DNA of 64,000 bases from Septoria linicola (lineage: Eukaryota; Ascomycota; Dothideomycetes; Mycosphaerellales; Mycosphaerellaceae): assembly GCA_024114885.1 (NCBI GenBank), contig CP099424.1, positions 868,001 to 932,000 on the forward strand, given 5' to 3'. Position 1 is the stretch's first letter, and each line of letters opens with the position of its first letter. A model generated the notes under the pieces. The model was not told where the DNA came from. It searched no databases and saw only the letters and a list, made by a program, of their open reading frames with translations. A program made the translations under genes and the position numbers. Below are positions 31,159 through 41,964 of this stretch, piece after piece.

Positions 31159-31867
31159 ATGACCATGGACGACATGGCATCTGCCACCCCTGTCTGCGAC
31201 AATGGATACTCTAGACTGTAAGTCATCGCAACTCTACGAGCCGATCTGGAACCAGGCCTAATTCTCATGATAGCATTGATTTTACCAACACCATTACCAT
31301 AGAAATGGATTCTGTGAAGTTCCATGTTCCGGCGGCGCTGATCAAGGCTCGCTCTCGACGCATCGCACACGAAATGAGTAAAGCGTATGGGGCCGACACC
31401 GCAACTGGCCACATCACGCAAGCCGGCCTGGATATCAGCTACGCTGCAAGTGCCTTCTCCATGTACCTGCAGCTGCTTTACTGAGACAAGGTCGTCGTCT
31501 GCCAATAAGACGACAGCCACGCGAGTGCGCTGAGCTGGACAAATCGCTGCGAGCTCTTCCGGTTGGCAGTTGATCTTCAAGACTCTCTATCAGTGAATCT
31601 CGTCATTGACGACATGATTGACTCGCTACAGCAGCAATCACCATTCTCCAATGCCTCTTCGGCGACGCGATACATGGACATCGGGGCTGGGAGACACCGC
31701 GCAAGATTTTTGTTGACCACGCGGTGCACAAGTGGGGCGACGAGTGGCTGGATGCCATGAAACATCTCGAATGCTACGTGAATTTCAGCGTGGAAGTTAT
31801 CAAAGGATTTGTAGCCCAGCGCGATCGAGGCATGCCTGCCAGTGAGGACTACTACCAGTATTTCTGA
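31159..31867 (+). pseudogene. Decayed BTB/POZ gene
   Basis: A readable BTB protein is broken in several places. After a short exon (MTMDDMASATPVCDNGYSRL) with a good donor (GTAAGT near 31219) the BTB core appears: FTNTITIEMDSVKFHVPAALIKARSRR, then ASAFSMYLQLLY. An in-frame TGA (31482-31484) follows, then DKVVVCQ, a TAA (31506-31508), and the helical part LFRLAVDLQDSLSVNLVIDDMI in the same frame. Near 31690 the frame must shift to continue with TPRKIFVDHAVHKWGDEWLDAMK and end at TGA 31865-31867. This layout follows the intact BTB gene at 26.5-27.3 kb (YVQLLFQDRIVL ... LYFLAAKLEDPKSMNQIIEKI). Both stops would be single C-to-T changes from CGA and CAA. No product is expected. The H3-like tail is absent here. 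Confidence 0.75.
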
Positions 31868-32394
31868 GGATTTGCAGCTCGGGTGGCTGCTCAACTCAGC
31901 CCGACGCACAACGATTCGACGGGAACATGCTGGATACACAGCCTGCAACTATGGCCACGTCTGGTAACCGACTGACCGGTGAAGCTCGTAACAGGGCTTT
32001 CACGGCTTCTCTGGTAGGCCTTGGCTGCTTGGCTGCATACTAAAGAGGCGGCCTCTCGCTTCATACGCACGAACGCAGACAAGTTCGCCTTGGCATTTCT
32101 TCATCTCGGGTCCTTCTCACCTTGCAGACACTGCTGCGCTTGTGTTATACACTCTTCACACCATACACAGCCCATAACACAGCCGCATGGCCAAACCCAA
32201 GAGCTCGCCTGCCTTCAATCCATGAGCGTCAGCTGAGCTCGCCTAGGTGTAACTGCTTGCTAGGAGGTCGAGACAGTCTCGCATAAAGGTCGTGTTCATT
32301 CACGCGCCACCATCTTTCGTATTCATAGCCAGCTGACGAGATAGTCCGTCCATCATTATTGCTAATTTATTGATCACGCACATCAGACACAGCA
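31868..32394. other. Intergenic, promoter of the MIT-like gene
   Basis: 527 bp without a supportable gene. It ends in the leader of the gene at 32395. No TATA element or repeat stands out. Confidence 0.3.
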
Positions 32395-33477
32395 ATGTTC
32401 GACCTAACCCTCACTCAACAGGTTCCAGCTGCGACGCTTGCTGCAGCGTCATGGGTTCAGTCGACGAAGCAGCTCATCGCCATTATTTCGAACGCTTTCC
32501 AGCTCGAAGAAGCCGGCCGGTATGACGATGCGATCAAAGGACACACTACAGCGAGCAACATGCTGAGTGCAGTGGCCAAAGTGAAAGGCATTCGCAAATT
32601 CAATCGTCGAATGTATGAGCGTCAAGCCGACATTCACCAAGAACGCATCGTGCACCTCGAAAGTGTCATCAAGACAAACGGCAAAGCGATGCTTGTTCCG
32701 AACCGAAGCTGTGCCAATACATCTCCCGCCCAGCTGGGAACACTGGCAACAAACGGTCCACTCTCATCAACCTCGGCTGGAGCTGAACACTATCTCATCA
32801 CGACCTCGTCCGATCTCGTGGATCTCGGCGTACGCTCGCACTGGTTCTATCTCAACAAACCCGCTGCTTCTGGAGCCGAGCTCCTGACTCATTACGTTAT
32901 GCAGTGCATCTGGGACAACGAGAAGCCGACGATAGAGTCTCTCCTGCGTCGTCCAGACGAGCTGTTCCCACTCGGCGGAAGTCTGCACACGGTGATTCTG
33001 CTGCAACCCGAGCTGAGGAAGTTCAAGCTGCGGATGCGAAGGGTCGGTGAGGATGAGAACGAGGCTGTGTGGGAGAACCCGACCAAAGACGCAAAGAAGA
33101 AAGATTGGAGTCCTAGGACTTTTGCGTTCGGTGAGAGGAGCTTTGTGTGGAAGAACGAAGATGGGAAAGATAGTGGGATGATCTCAAGGAAGTGGGCATT
33201 CGAGACGCTCTATGAGACAGACGGCAATGAAGGGGCTGTCGTTGGCGAGAGGTTGGCCTGGGGCAAGATTGGCGGTGTGAGAAAGGGCGTGAAGTGGACG
33301 ATATCCATCAAGGAGGGACTGGGTGTTGAGCTGAAAGAGCACATCATCGCCAGTCAAGTCAGCAGACTCATGCGATGGAGCTTTCCGCCACAGAAGGACC
33401 TGAGCGGTGTCGAGGCTGGCGCATTAGCCCTTGGCGGAGCTGGGACTTTGATCTCGCTGGCATCGTTACTCGGGTGA
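32395..33477 (+). CDS. Uncharacterised protein with MIT-like N-terminal helices
   Basis: A single exon of 360 aa. Residues about 25-90 (LIAIISNAFQLEEAGRYDDAIKGHTTASNMLSAVAK and the following helix) look like an MIT three-helix bundle, the module used to bind ESCRT-III tails. The middle has beta-rich segments (HWFYLNKPAASGAELLTHYVMQCIWDNE, SPRTFAFGERSFVWKNEDGK) and a compact domain that I do not recognise. The C terminus is small and non-polar (AGALALGGAGTLISLASLLG) and may associate with membrane. Spartin also combines MIT with a membrane-associated C-terminal domain, which is a possible but unproven relative. Confidence 0.7.
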   Translation: MFDLTLTQQVPAATLAAASWVQSTKQLIAIISNAFQLEEAGRYDDAIKGHTTASNMLSAVAKVKGIRKFNRRMYERQADIHQERIVHLESVIKTNGKAMLVPNRSCANTSPAQLGTLATNGPLSSTSAGAEHYLITTSSDLVDLGVRSHWFYLNKPAASGAELLTHYVMQCIWDNEKPTIESLLRRPDELFPLGGSLHTVILLQPELRKFKLRMRRVGEDENEAVWENPTKDAKKKDWSPRTFAFGERSFVWKNEDGKDSGMISRKWAFETLYETDGNEGAVVGERLAWGKIGGVRKGVKWTISIKEGLGVELKEHIIASQVSRLMRWSFPPQKDLSGVEAGALALGGAGTLISLASLLG

Positions 33478-33666
33478 TAAACTGAAGTAAGGACTATTGA
33501 ACGCTGAAGTGAAGCAGGAATTCATGCATCAGTCAAGCTCTCATATGCATCGCTCGACCTCACATGCATACTTCCATCCTCACCCCTGCCACAAACCTCA
33601 CAACTCACCTTGCTTTTCCAACACCTATATCCTAACATCACAAATAAACAGCCGACATCCTCCACA

Positions 33667-34770
33667 ATGCCTAAAAAGCCACCCAACGAAACCGAAGCAG
33701 AAGCCCTCCTCCGCCGCAGCAAAGCCGCAGCATACATGCGCGGCCGTCGAGAGCAGCTCAAAACCGAAGGCATCACCACCAAACCAAAATCAGCTCAGGC
33801 CCTCAAGAATGCTGCAGCACGTCACAAAGTCTACAGGAAGAAGCGGCTGGAAACAGAAACTCCTGAACAAGCTACGGAAAGGAAAGCTAGAGCTGCAGCA
33901 TATGAGAGGAAGAGACAGGTGAGGCTGAGGCAGGAGAGGGTTGATGCTGTGAGGGTGGAGGGGGAGAGGCTGCCGCGGTTGAGGAGGAGTAGGCGGAGAG
34001 CAGCGGCGGGCGAAGCTGTTACTGTTGTAGAAGACATTGTCGTGGATGAGAAGGAGTTACAGCCAGGAACATCTAATCAAGACGACTTACTCAACGACTC
34101 TACTGAAAGTACGAACAACAACGACACAATCGAAATCCTCACCCGCAACGCCCTCCGCCACGGCACATTCATCTTGCCTCGTCAACTCCTCCGCTCGCGC
34201 TCACCATTCATCGACGCAAAATGTCCGGACATCCACGACCGCTACCAAATCTTCACAGCAATCACCCCCAGTCCACACAGACCCTTGGTGTATCGTATCA
34301 GTCTGCCAGAGGTGGAGTGGCATGTGTTCGCAAGTTACAAGCACTTGCTCATGACAAGAGGAGAAATCGAACTGGACTTCGAACAGGCGCCGTTGAAAGG
34401 TGTTCATGATGCGTGGGAGAGACTTGTAGATCTGGGAATGTTGTGTGAGGCATTGGAGGATATGAAGGGAATGAACTGTGTGGTTGATGCGGTGGAGGAG
34501 CATGTGGGGATTGATTTTCCGGGGGAGGAGGGTGTGAGGAGGGTGTTTGAGGGGATGGGGGATGGGATTTGGAGGGATGTGGTGAGGAGGGTGCTTGTTG
34601 ATGAGGTTGTTGAGAGGAGGGAGGGAGGGGAGGTGTTGGAGATTATGGCGAGGGTGGATTGTGTTGAGTTTCAGAGGGAGGTGTTGAGTGTGTTGGTGGT
34701 GCAGAGGGAAGAGAGTGGGAGGGTGAAGAGGGCGCTGAGAAATAGGACGCGGTATCATGTTGCGGGGTGA
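33667..34770 (+). CDS. BTB-like domain protein with basic coiled N terminus
   Basis: A single exon of 367 aa from the ATG at 33667. The N-terminal 130 residues are very basic and helical (RRSKAAAYMRGRREQLK, ERKARAAAYERKRQVRLRQERVD). A BTB-like unit follows: TIEILTRNALRHGTFILPRQLLRSRSPFIDAKC, then YRISLPEVEWHVFASYKHLLMTRGEIELDF and the helical AWERLVDLGMLCEALEDMKGMNCVVDAVEEHV. This copies the layout of the BTB genes at 26.5 and 31.2 kb with low identity. From about 34380 the coding strand turns strongly G-rich (AGG, GTG, GAG codons), while the first part is C- and A-rich. The basic region suggests nucleic-acid binding or nuclear location; the function is unknown. Confidence 0.75.
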   Translation: MPKKPPNETEAEALLRRSKAAAYMRGRREQLKTEGITTKPKSAQALKNAAARHKVYRKKRLETETPEQATERKARAAAYERKRQVRLRQERVDAVRVEGERLPRLRRSRRRAAAGEAVTVVEDIVVDEKELQPGTSNQDDLLNDSTESTNNNDTIEILTRNALRHGTFILPRQLLRSRSPFIDAKCPDIHDRYQIFTAITPSPHRPLVYRISLPEVEWHVFASYKHLLMTRGEIELDFEQAPLKGVHDAWERLVDLGMLCEALEDMKGMNCVVDAVEEHVGIDFPGEEGVRRVFEGMGDGIWRDVVRRVLVDEVVERREGGEVLEIMARVDCVEFQREVLSVLVVQREESGRVKRALRNRTRYHVAG

Positions 34771-34915
34771 AGTGAAGTGAAGCAAATTCTGTTGCCGAAG
34801 CGACGCACTACTGCGTGGAGATTTGCAGTGTTGAAGCTTGGGCCTTTCAAAACACTACAACAAAGCCTCCAACTGGTAATCAAGACATTTGGAAACACGA
34901 CATCGCCGGAGCATC

Positions 34916-35417
34916 ATGTCTCCAGCCAAGCGGCGCGCGAGCGCTCTGAGCAGCGACGAGTCAAAGAAGATCAGGTACGTCGCCTCATGGAACGCTGCTG
35001 TTCCTCGAATGATGAATTGCCCTTTACAGGCTCGATTTCGCCGACACACTCGAGATCTTTGTCCGCAATGAGACGGATGGAGCTGGAAACAAGACTACGC
35101 CAGAGCAGACCGGTGAAGTGATAGAAGAGACCTGGAACAGGGGCGGCCGTTGCACGCTGCTTTGGCGTCTGCTACTTGACTGGATGACCAGATATCAGAG
35201 CGGGAACTCCGTCTGGAATGCCATACACGACCTCCCATGGAATTGCGACGGCGAAGATGACTTACTCGACTTTCTCAGCGACCTGACTATCGCCTACACA
35301 AACATGCGAACCTCTCGTGTGGCGCCGTTGGTCAGGGAGAATTACCATGTCGCCGTAGGCAACGAGCAGGACTTATTCCTCTTCAAAGAGGACGAAGTAG
35401 AGGACCTCGAGGAGTAA
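34916..35417 (+). CDS. Orphan small protein
   Basis: Exons 34916-34974 and 35030-35417 (55-bp intron, GTACGT ... TTACAG) give 148 aa. The N terminus is basic and nuclear-type (MSPAKRRASALSSDESKKIR), followed by LDFADTLEIFVRNETDGAG, a helical stretch WRLLLDWMTRYQSGNSVWNAIHDL, and an acidic end (LFKEDEVEDLEE). I do not recognise a family. The segment LLDFLSDLTIAYTNMRTSRVAPLVRENYHVAVG recurs in weaker form in decayed DNA about 0.4 kb downstream, so the gene appears to have been locally duplicated. It sits in the BTB-rich 31-36 kb region. Confidence 0.65.
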
Positions 35418-35619
35418 GCGCACAAGGGTAGAAGAAAGTTGTGTCCCCACTCAAGTCGATGTACGAGACGGCGTAGATCGTAACGCAGCGAGGCTCGCTA
35501 CATAGATCACTTCACTGCAAGCCAATGGCGGCAATTTCTCGACCACCGATTATCACATCACTCTGGGAGATGAGCACAGGGATTTCTCTCCCCAAGTCGG
35601 AGGACTGGTAGCGAGGAAG

Positions 35620-35826
35620 GAGGACAAGTAGCACAGCACACCCAACAGATACGCGAGATTCTACAATGAACGCGCACGCACCCTTGAAGCTGTAAAGCAG
35701 CTTGGACCGCTTCTTGACATCACGATTGACATTTCGCGCAGCATCACCATCGCCCATGCTCAAATGCGGGACCATGACATGGCAGACTCGATCAAGGAAG
35801 ACTACCACATGGCCATTGAAGGATAG
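35620..35826 (+). pseudogene. Decayed copy of part of the preceding orphan gene
   Basis: In the plus frame ending at TAG (35824-35826) the deduced residues LLDITIDISRSITIAHAQMRDHDMADSIKEDYHMAIEG line up with LLDFLSDLTIAYTNMRTSRVAPLVRENYHVAVG of the gene at 34916-35417. The frame is closed by a TAG shortly upstream, and no ATG or splice structure is evident. I read it as a relic of tandem duplication. The similarity is by eye and modest. Confidence 0.4.
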
Positions 35827-35911
35827 GAAAGGGGAGCAAGATAGCTCACGACATCGCATAGCAAAAGTCCAGATTATGCAAGTTCTTTCTCACCAACGAG
35901 ATCCAAATCGG

Positions 35912-37690
35912 TCACCTAAACACAAACCCCTCATACCCCTCCTCCTTCACCCTCTTCATCTCCCTCCTCCAATTCCCAATGCCCCCAAAATAAAACCTCG
36001 GACTCTTCACCCTCCCTTCCACATTCTCCCCAAAAAACCAACTCCCCGTCCTCGCAAACAGCGTCTGCCCCGCCACAACCCTCATAGTTTCCAACCACTT
36101 CTCATCCGCCTCCTGCGTGCTCTCCACAATCCCCTTAAACCTCCCACTCCCATCCTTCCTCTTCTCCTCAGCCCTTGCGATGAGATCTGCAGCGAACCGC
36201 GCCGATTCTTCCGTGACGGGGGGATTATTAGCAAAAGGAACGCCGGGGCCGTTGACGAAGAAGAGGTTTGGGAAGAGGGAGGTTGTGGCGCCGGTGTGGG
36301 AGTGCGGTCCGAGAGACCAGTGCGTGGGGAGGGAGGTGTTGTGCAGGCCGCGGAAGTCGATGCGGAAGTAGGAGCCGTCGACGGAGTCGAAGCCGGTGGC
36401 GAAGACGATGAGCTGTGTGAGAGTGTTAACTGGCGGTTTGCGAGGATAGGTGAAGGGAGGACTTACGTCGAATTCGTGAAGCTGGCCGTCGGCTGTTTTG
36501 ATGCCTTCTGGTACGACGCTGACGATAGGGTTCTTCGTGATATCGACAGCGTGGACGTTGTCCTGGTTAAATCGTTCGTAGTAGTTGTCGTCTGTCAAGG
36601 GGCGACGGGCGAACCAGTCGTTGGAGAGGAGGACTTCGGCTTTCTTGAGGTCTTTGACAGTTTCTTTGATCTTGTTGTGGATGAAGTTGATGGCTTCCTT
36701 GTTAGCAGCTTCGTCGGTGGCGAGGTCTGAGAAGCCTCCGAACTACAGATTGTTAGATTGGCGACGACATTGAGGTACAGTGTCTTACGAGGAAGCGAAA
36801 TCCGGAGCCTTGATCCCAAAGATCTTGGAAGATCTTGTGTCGTTCTTCTGCTGACACGGAAAGTGCTGGACGAGCTGGCTCATCGAAGCCGAACCCAACA
36901 GCTGAGTTCCAGACATCTTCCCAGATCTTGTCGTATTTGTCGTTGATCGACTTGCGCTCATCTGGAGATACTGGTCGAAGCTGGGCTGGGAGCACGTATT
37001 GTGCATGGCGAATGAACTGAGTCAGCTCTTTAGCCTTCTCCGCCAAAGCGCTCGTAAGTTGAACGCCGCTTGCACCACTGCCAATGACGGCGACTCGCTT
37101 GCCCTCCCATTCGATCTCGGGAGTCCACTTGGAGCTGTGCGTGATCTGACCTTTGAACGTGTCGAGACCTGGAATGTCTGGAATTTTCGGCTTGTGCAAA
37201 ATACCAATGCTAGTGACGAGGTAGCGAGTTGTAAACTTCTCACCTGTGCTAATCTCGAGCTTCCAGAAGCCATCCTCGTCATCCCAGTGTGCTGCTTTGA
37301 GATCGGAGTTGAATGAAATCAACGGGTACAGCTCATGTTTTCGGGCGACAGCTTGGAAATAGCTTTGCAGTTCCGGTTGTGTTAGGTAGTTATGTGGCCA
37401 GTCGTGCGTGAGAAGAAGCTCATTGTCGAAAACGTTAGAGTAGCGGTATGTATCGCTTGTGACATCAGATCGAGCTCCAGGATATCGGTTCCTGGGAGCG
37501 AGAAAGCTTAGTAAGGCGCGGACCAAAGCAGGACAGACATAGCGGCATACCAGTACCATGTACCACCGACATCAGGTGCTGATTCGATGCCTCTGACTTT
37601 GAGACCCAGTTGCTTGAGCAGGTACAAAGCATACAAGCCTCCAAAGCCAGTTCCGACAGCGACGCCCTCGTAATCTGGTTGAGCAGTCAT
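35912..37690 (-). CDS. Flavin-dependent Baeyer-Villiger-type monooxygenase
   Basis: Four exons, 37690-37551, 37491-36789, 36742-36467 and 36412-35912, with introns of 59, 46 and 54 bp, give 539 aa. The FAD Rossmann motif VGTGFGGLYALYLLKQLGL is in exon 1. The splice then completes GGTWYW-NRYPGARSD, a hallmark of cyclohexanone-monooxygenase-like enzymes. The fingerprint FKGQITHSSKWTP fits FxGxxxHxxxW, and the NADPH motif VAVIGSGASGVQ follows. LIVFATGFD marks the second nucleotide-binding half. Such enzymes insert oxygen next to ketones or oxidise sulfides and amines; the substrate is unknown. No secondary-metabolism backbone gene is nearby. Confidence 0.92.
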
Positions 37691-38481
37691 GGTTGATGAG
37701 TGTTCTGGATGAAAGACCACGATGCTTGCGTTTGTTCGAGCGGATTTCGAGCGAAATATGTACGCCGCACAGTATTGGACCACTCTCCATATTCAAGTTG
37801 CACGTCAACGGAGCCAATGTGGCAAGGAAGCCTAAGATGGTGTCAGTGATTGATTTGGCCGTGAGTATTGGTCCGGATTTGGTCCGTTCCTGGTGCCTGT
37901 CATTGCGTGCGATGGAGCTTAGATAGTGAAATCAGCTCATCACGTGAAATGCAGGGAGAGCTCCAGCGAGTACATTCTGTGGAGCGGCATTGGTAAGAGA
38001 GCGGGTGCTGGACTCAAAGAGCGGCAGCGAATGTGTTCACAGCGTAAAGTGCTAAGTTGACGATCAGACTTTGCATTTTTCCGGAATGGCACTGAAAAAG
38101 GGCTTGATAGGAAATCATGTTACTCGTTGCGCTTGAGTTTGACGTACTGTCGAGTACGAACCGCATATATAGGACCAGTTAGTCGTGAGATAGCACATAT
38201 ACGAAGCCATGATTGCCAAGCTGTGTCTATGAAGGTAGTGGCAAAATCTTGATATCGTGTAGCGACAAGGAAACAATACAACAGTGATATATCGCGTGCA
38301 TGTTTGTTGTGTTGGCAGTAACTAGTTCTAGTTAGTGAAGAGTGCGACGCGATGAGGAAGTAGAACTAGGAGGGAATTTCGATCACGTGCAGCTCTCCGG
38401 ATCGCGTTTCTCGAACAACAATGATTGTGTCGACGAAGCACAAGTCGACCTTCAGTCACTCTCCATACACGAACATCCGCC
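37691..38481. promoter_or_regulatory. Divergent intergenic region before NIC96
   Basis: 791 bp between two divergent genes. A TATATA at 38166-38171 lies about 310 bp before the NIC96 ATG, too far for a simple core promoter unless the leader is long or spliced. Nothing else is recognised. Confidence 0.35.
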
Positions 38482-41434
38482 ATGGCGCTGGCCGACTCGA
38501 CTCAAGGCGCGCCCGCCTACTTCCAGGCGCTTCTCGACCGAGGGCAAAAGCGACCGAACAACAGCGATGAACCGCAGCTTCAGCTTCAGCTAGGATTGGG
38601 AGACATTGCGAGAAAAGTGCGGAACTTGGGCAAAGGCTTCACCGACGCCAAAGCGCACTATCTGCTGGCTGCATCGGGCGTCAACACCAGCGAAGCTCTG
38701 CGCGACCTCGAAGAACTGTCCGGCTCGAGACTGGCTCCTGCTCCTGCCCCGCGAGCAGCACAACCTACCGATCCGGCCACCAATGGCGTCAAGGAGCTAC
38801 TTGCCCAGCGCTACCAGAGCGACTTTCAGCAACTGGTCGACGGGCATGTCCAGCGCGCGCACGACGCCTTTGACAAGATGATCGAGGAGCGGCTGCACGG
38901 TGTGGACTGGGACGCGCATCGACAGCGCATCTACGAGCACTTTGGCCTCAAGAAGCCGCAGAATCTGGGCGACGGCAGCACAAATCAGCCTCCAGCCGCG
39001 GGTCAGAGCAGTTTCGGACGCTCATCGAGACGCGGAGGAGGCCGCACATCTACCGCCAGCAAGTTTGGCTTGTCTCGAATGAACAAGTCCGTCATTGGTG
39101 CAGTCTCGCAGCGTGGCTATCGGGGCAGTGCGTTTGGTGATGTGGCAGAGAGAGGTTCCGATGGCATTCGACCAGCACCCGAAGACAATTTACTGCGCAA
39201 GAAGCAAGAGAAGTACAGCGATCAAGTCAAGGACTTGAATGTTGCGAGAATCCAAGCCAAGAACTACGCCATCTTTACACGATTCGCCGAGGCCGAGGGC
39301 GAGCCTACCGGTGATGACAATTCCATGCTCGTGAACGCGTACAAAGCGTTGATAGAGACCGTCGGCGAGGACGATACGGTGCAGAACCTGAGCGAGCCCG
39401 GCGCGATCAAGGAGCGGACTTTTGCAAAGGCATATCTGGACGATGGCCCCCATTCGACAGACCAGACAGCCATCCGGGGTCGGATCATCCGCGGTTCACG
39501 AAAGTTCCTCGAGAGACTATTCCACAGCCAGCTCGAAGCCGTGGTGGCCAAGAATCCAGTAGATGCAGCAATGGGTGGCGTGCCAGATCCCCTCTCGAGA
39601 GTCAAAGGCTTCGTCCGTGTTCGTGAAAAGCGCAAAGAATTGGGTCCTGATCTCAATGTACTGCAAAGGATTGGCGAGGGCGACTACTGCTGGGCTATCA
39701 TTTTCTACTTGCTGCGGAGCGGTCTGTGCAAAGAAGCTCTGGAGTACGTCAACACAAATGCTGCAGCCTTCCGACAACTCGATCGACAATTCCCGCGATA
39801 CATTCGAGCATTCGCGGAGAGTGACGACAACAGACTTCCTTCCGACCTGCAAACGAGCATCGCCAATGAGTACAGTCAACGACAACGGCTAGCACCCGAA
39901 GACTCCATCGACCCATATCGCATGATGTGCTACAAGGTGATCGGTCGATGCGAGCTCGGACGAAGAAGTCTCGATGGCATCACCAACGACATGATGGACT
40001 GGCTGTGGCTGCAATTCATCCTTGCGCGCGAATACAACCGAGTGGACGAGTTTGCGCACGAAGCTTTTGGTCTTACAGAAGTACAGGCATCGATCAAAGA
40101 AATTGGAGAGAGGTACTTTGGCGCTGGTAGTGACATCGCCAACGCACCTACGACACTTTTCTTCATGCAAATTCTGGCAGGCTTGTATGAGAAGGCGGTC
40201 GCAGATCTCTACGCGCACAATTACCTCTCGGCGGTACACTTCGCCATCGGCTTGGACTACTACGGACTACTCCGCGTGAGCGACATCAGCAATAGCGATG
40301 ACCTCCTCAGCTACACGACGCGACAGGAGGCACAGATCGCATTCGGCAGCATGATCGGTCTGTACACACGCGACTTCCGCACCGCAAATGCCACTGCCGC
40401 TGTCGACTATATCTCGTTGATTTGCCTGAACGCCGATCTGACTGGAGATCTTGGCAAGGCGCAGAAAGACCTGTGCTATCAAGCACTCACTGAAGTTGTG
40501 CTGGAAACTCGCGAGTTTGCTCAGCTCCTCGGTGATATTCGAGCAGATGGCCAGCGTATCAAGGGAGCCATTGAACAGCGCTTAACACTGATCAAGCTGA
40601 ACAATGATCGGGAGTTCCTTAAGCACGTTACCCTTGTGGCAGCGCGCACAGCAGAAGAACAAGGACGAACTACAGATGCGGCTCTTCTCTACCACCTGTC
40701 GGAGGACTATAACAAAGTTTTGGCAGTAGTTAACGACTCCTTATCGTTGGCTCTCACGACAGAACTTGGCGATACACCAGCACGACTAATGCCATTGAAG
40801 CCACGAAACGTCAACTCTTACGACAATCAGGACCCAGCGCAAATGCAAGCGAGCTTAAGCTTGACATCAATCGACGACCCTATACAACTCGCGTCGGACA
40901 TCAAATCGCTATACAACAGCGATGCCATGTACCTCAACAAGATCGACAGAAAGTACAGCGATGCATGCGAAGTCCTCCTCCAGCTCGCAAAAGCGCGCAA
41001 AGAGCTCGAAGCCGGCCACTGGGCTCAAGTCATCGACGTAAGTATCCCATCCCCCACCATCACAATCTTTGCCAAAACACAGACTAACAAACCTCCTCTC
41101 CTTCCAGGCCGTCGCAGCAGCCGAAGTCATCCCCACCGATACAAATGGCGACATCTCCGCCATCCGCAGCAAAGCCCAAGCCTTCGAGCTCATGCCTACT
41201 TCCGTCGGCCGCACCATCGGCCACGTCATGGTCTGGACCGTCATCGCATGCAGCAACGAAGCGGAGAAGATCCGAAGCCAAGAATTCGAGACTGGCGCCC
41301 GCAGAGAGATTATTGCGAGATGTGTGCAGAAGGCGAAGGATGTTATGGTTTTCGCGGGGTTGATCAGGTATAAATTGCCGGGGAGGGTGTGGGAGACGCT
41401 TGCGAGGGCGGGGCAGGATTTGGGTGCTTACTAA
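38482..41434 (+). CDS. NIC96: Nucleoporin Nic96/Nup93
   Basis: Exons 38482-41037 and 41108-41434 with a 70-bp intron (GTAAGT ... TTCCAG) give 960 aa. The N terminus is polar and low-complexity, the segment that binds other nucleoporins through coiled coils. The long helical alpha-solenoid includes LQRIGEGDYCWAIIFYLLRSGLCKEALEYV, DWLWLQFILAREYN and HFAIGLDYYGLLR, all typical of the Nic96 family. It anchors the inner ring of the nuclear pore and links the Nsp1 channel complex. The splice joins AQVID to AVAAAEVIPTD, and the C-terminal helices (KAKDVMVFAGLIRYKLPGRVWETLARAGQDLGAY) complete the solenoid. The ATG at 38482 gives MALADST. Confidence 0.95.
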
Positions 41435-41964
41435 CTAGGTGTGGAAGAGAAGGCAGAGAGAGGGAGGGAAGGGAGCGTGAAGTGACGCTGGTTTGGAATG
41501 GTTTGGAATAGAAACCTTGGCATCATCATGCTCGAAGACTCATGGAGTGGATTGTGCTAGGACGGGACCAGACCTGTATGCATAAATGTACTGTACTCAT
41601 ACAACAAAACGCGATCCGTTCGTGGAGCCTGCAATTTTGGATCTTTCTCTGTGCTGTTTCTAGCAGCTCAGCCACGTGCGCGTGCACGACAAACATTGTG
41701 GAAATTGATCTGTTTGCCCGATCTGGAAACATCGCGGCTTCAGCATAGCAAAGGCCAAATGCTTGAGGAAAAGTTGTTTGATCGAGCATGATTGTGTTTG
41801 CAGCAAAATCGATTTTCGTTCCTTCATATACATATGTGGTGATCTCTACCGAACACGCTTGAAATTGCACTCAACCCTGTGTGATACATCCCGTTGCTTC
41901 CCTCGCACGCTCTCGCAAGCACTGTCGTTCCATACAAATTCATCCCTCCAGCATTGCAATAAGC
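41435..41964. other. Intergenic, no gene recognised
   Basis: 530 bp between NIC96 and the Trp-rich gene, in the same orientation. It contains a purine-rich stretch just after the NIC96 stop (GAGAGAAGGCAGAG-like). No TATA box or RNA gene was recognised. Confidence 0.3.

Noticed and set aside
35702..36730. Plus-strand 342-aa open frame
   Set aside because: It crosses the end of a relic and runs antisense through the monooxygenase exons and introns; low-complexity Pro/His then Val/Gly content shows that it is a shadow.
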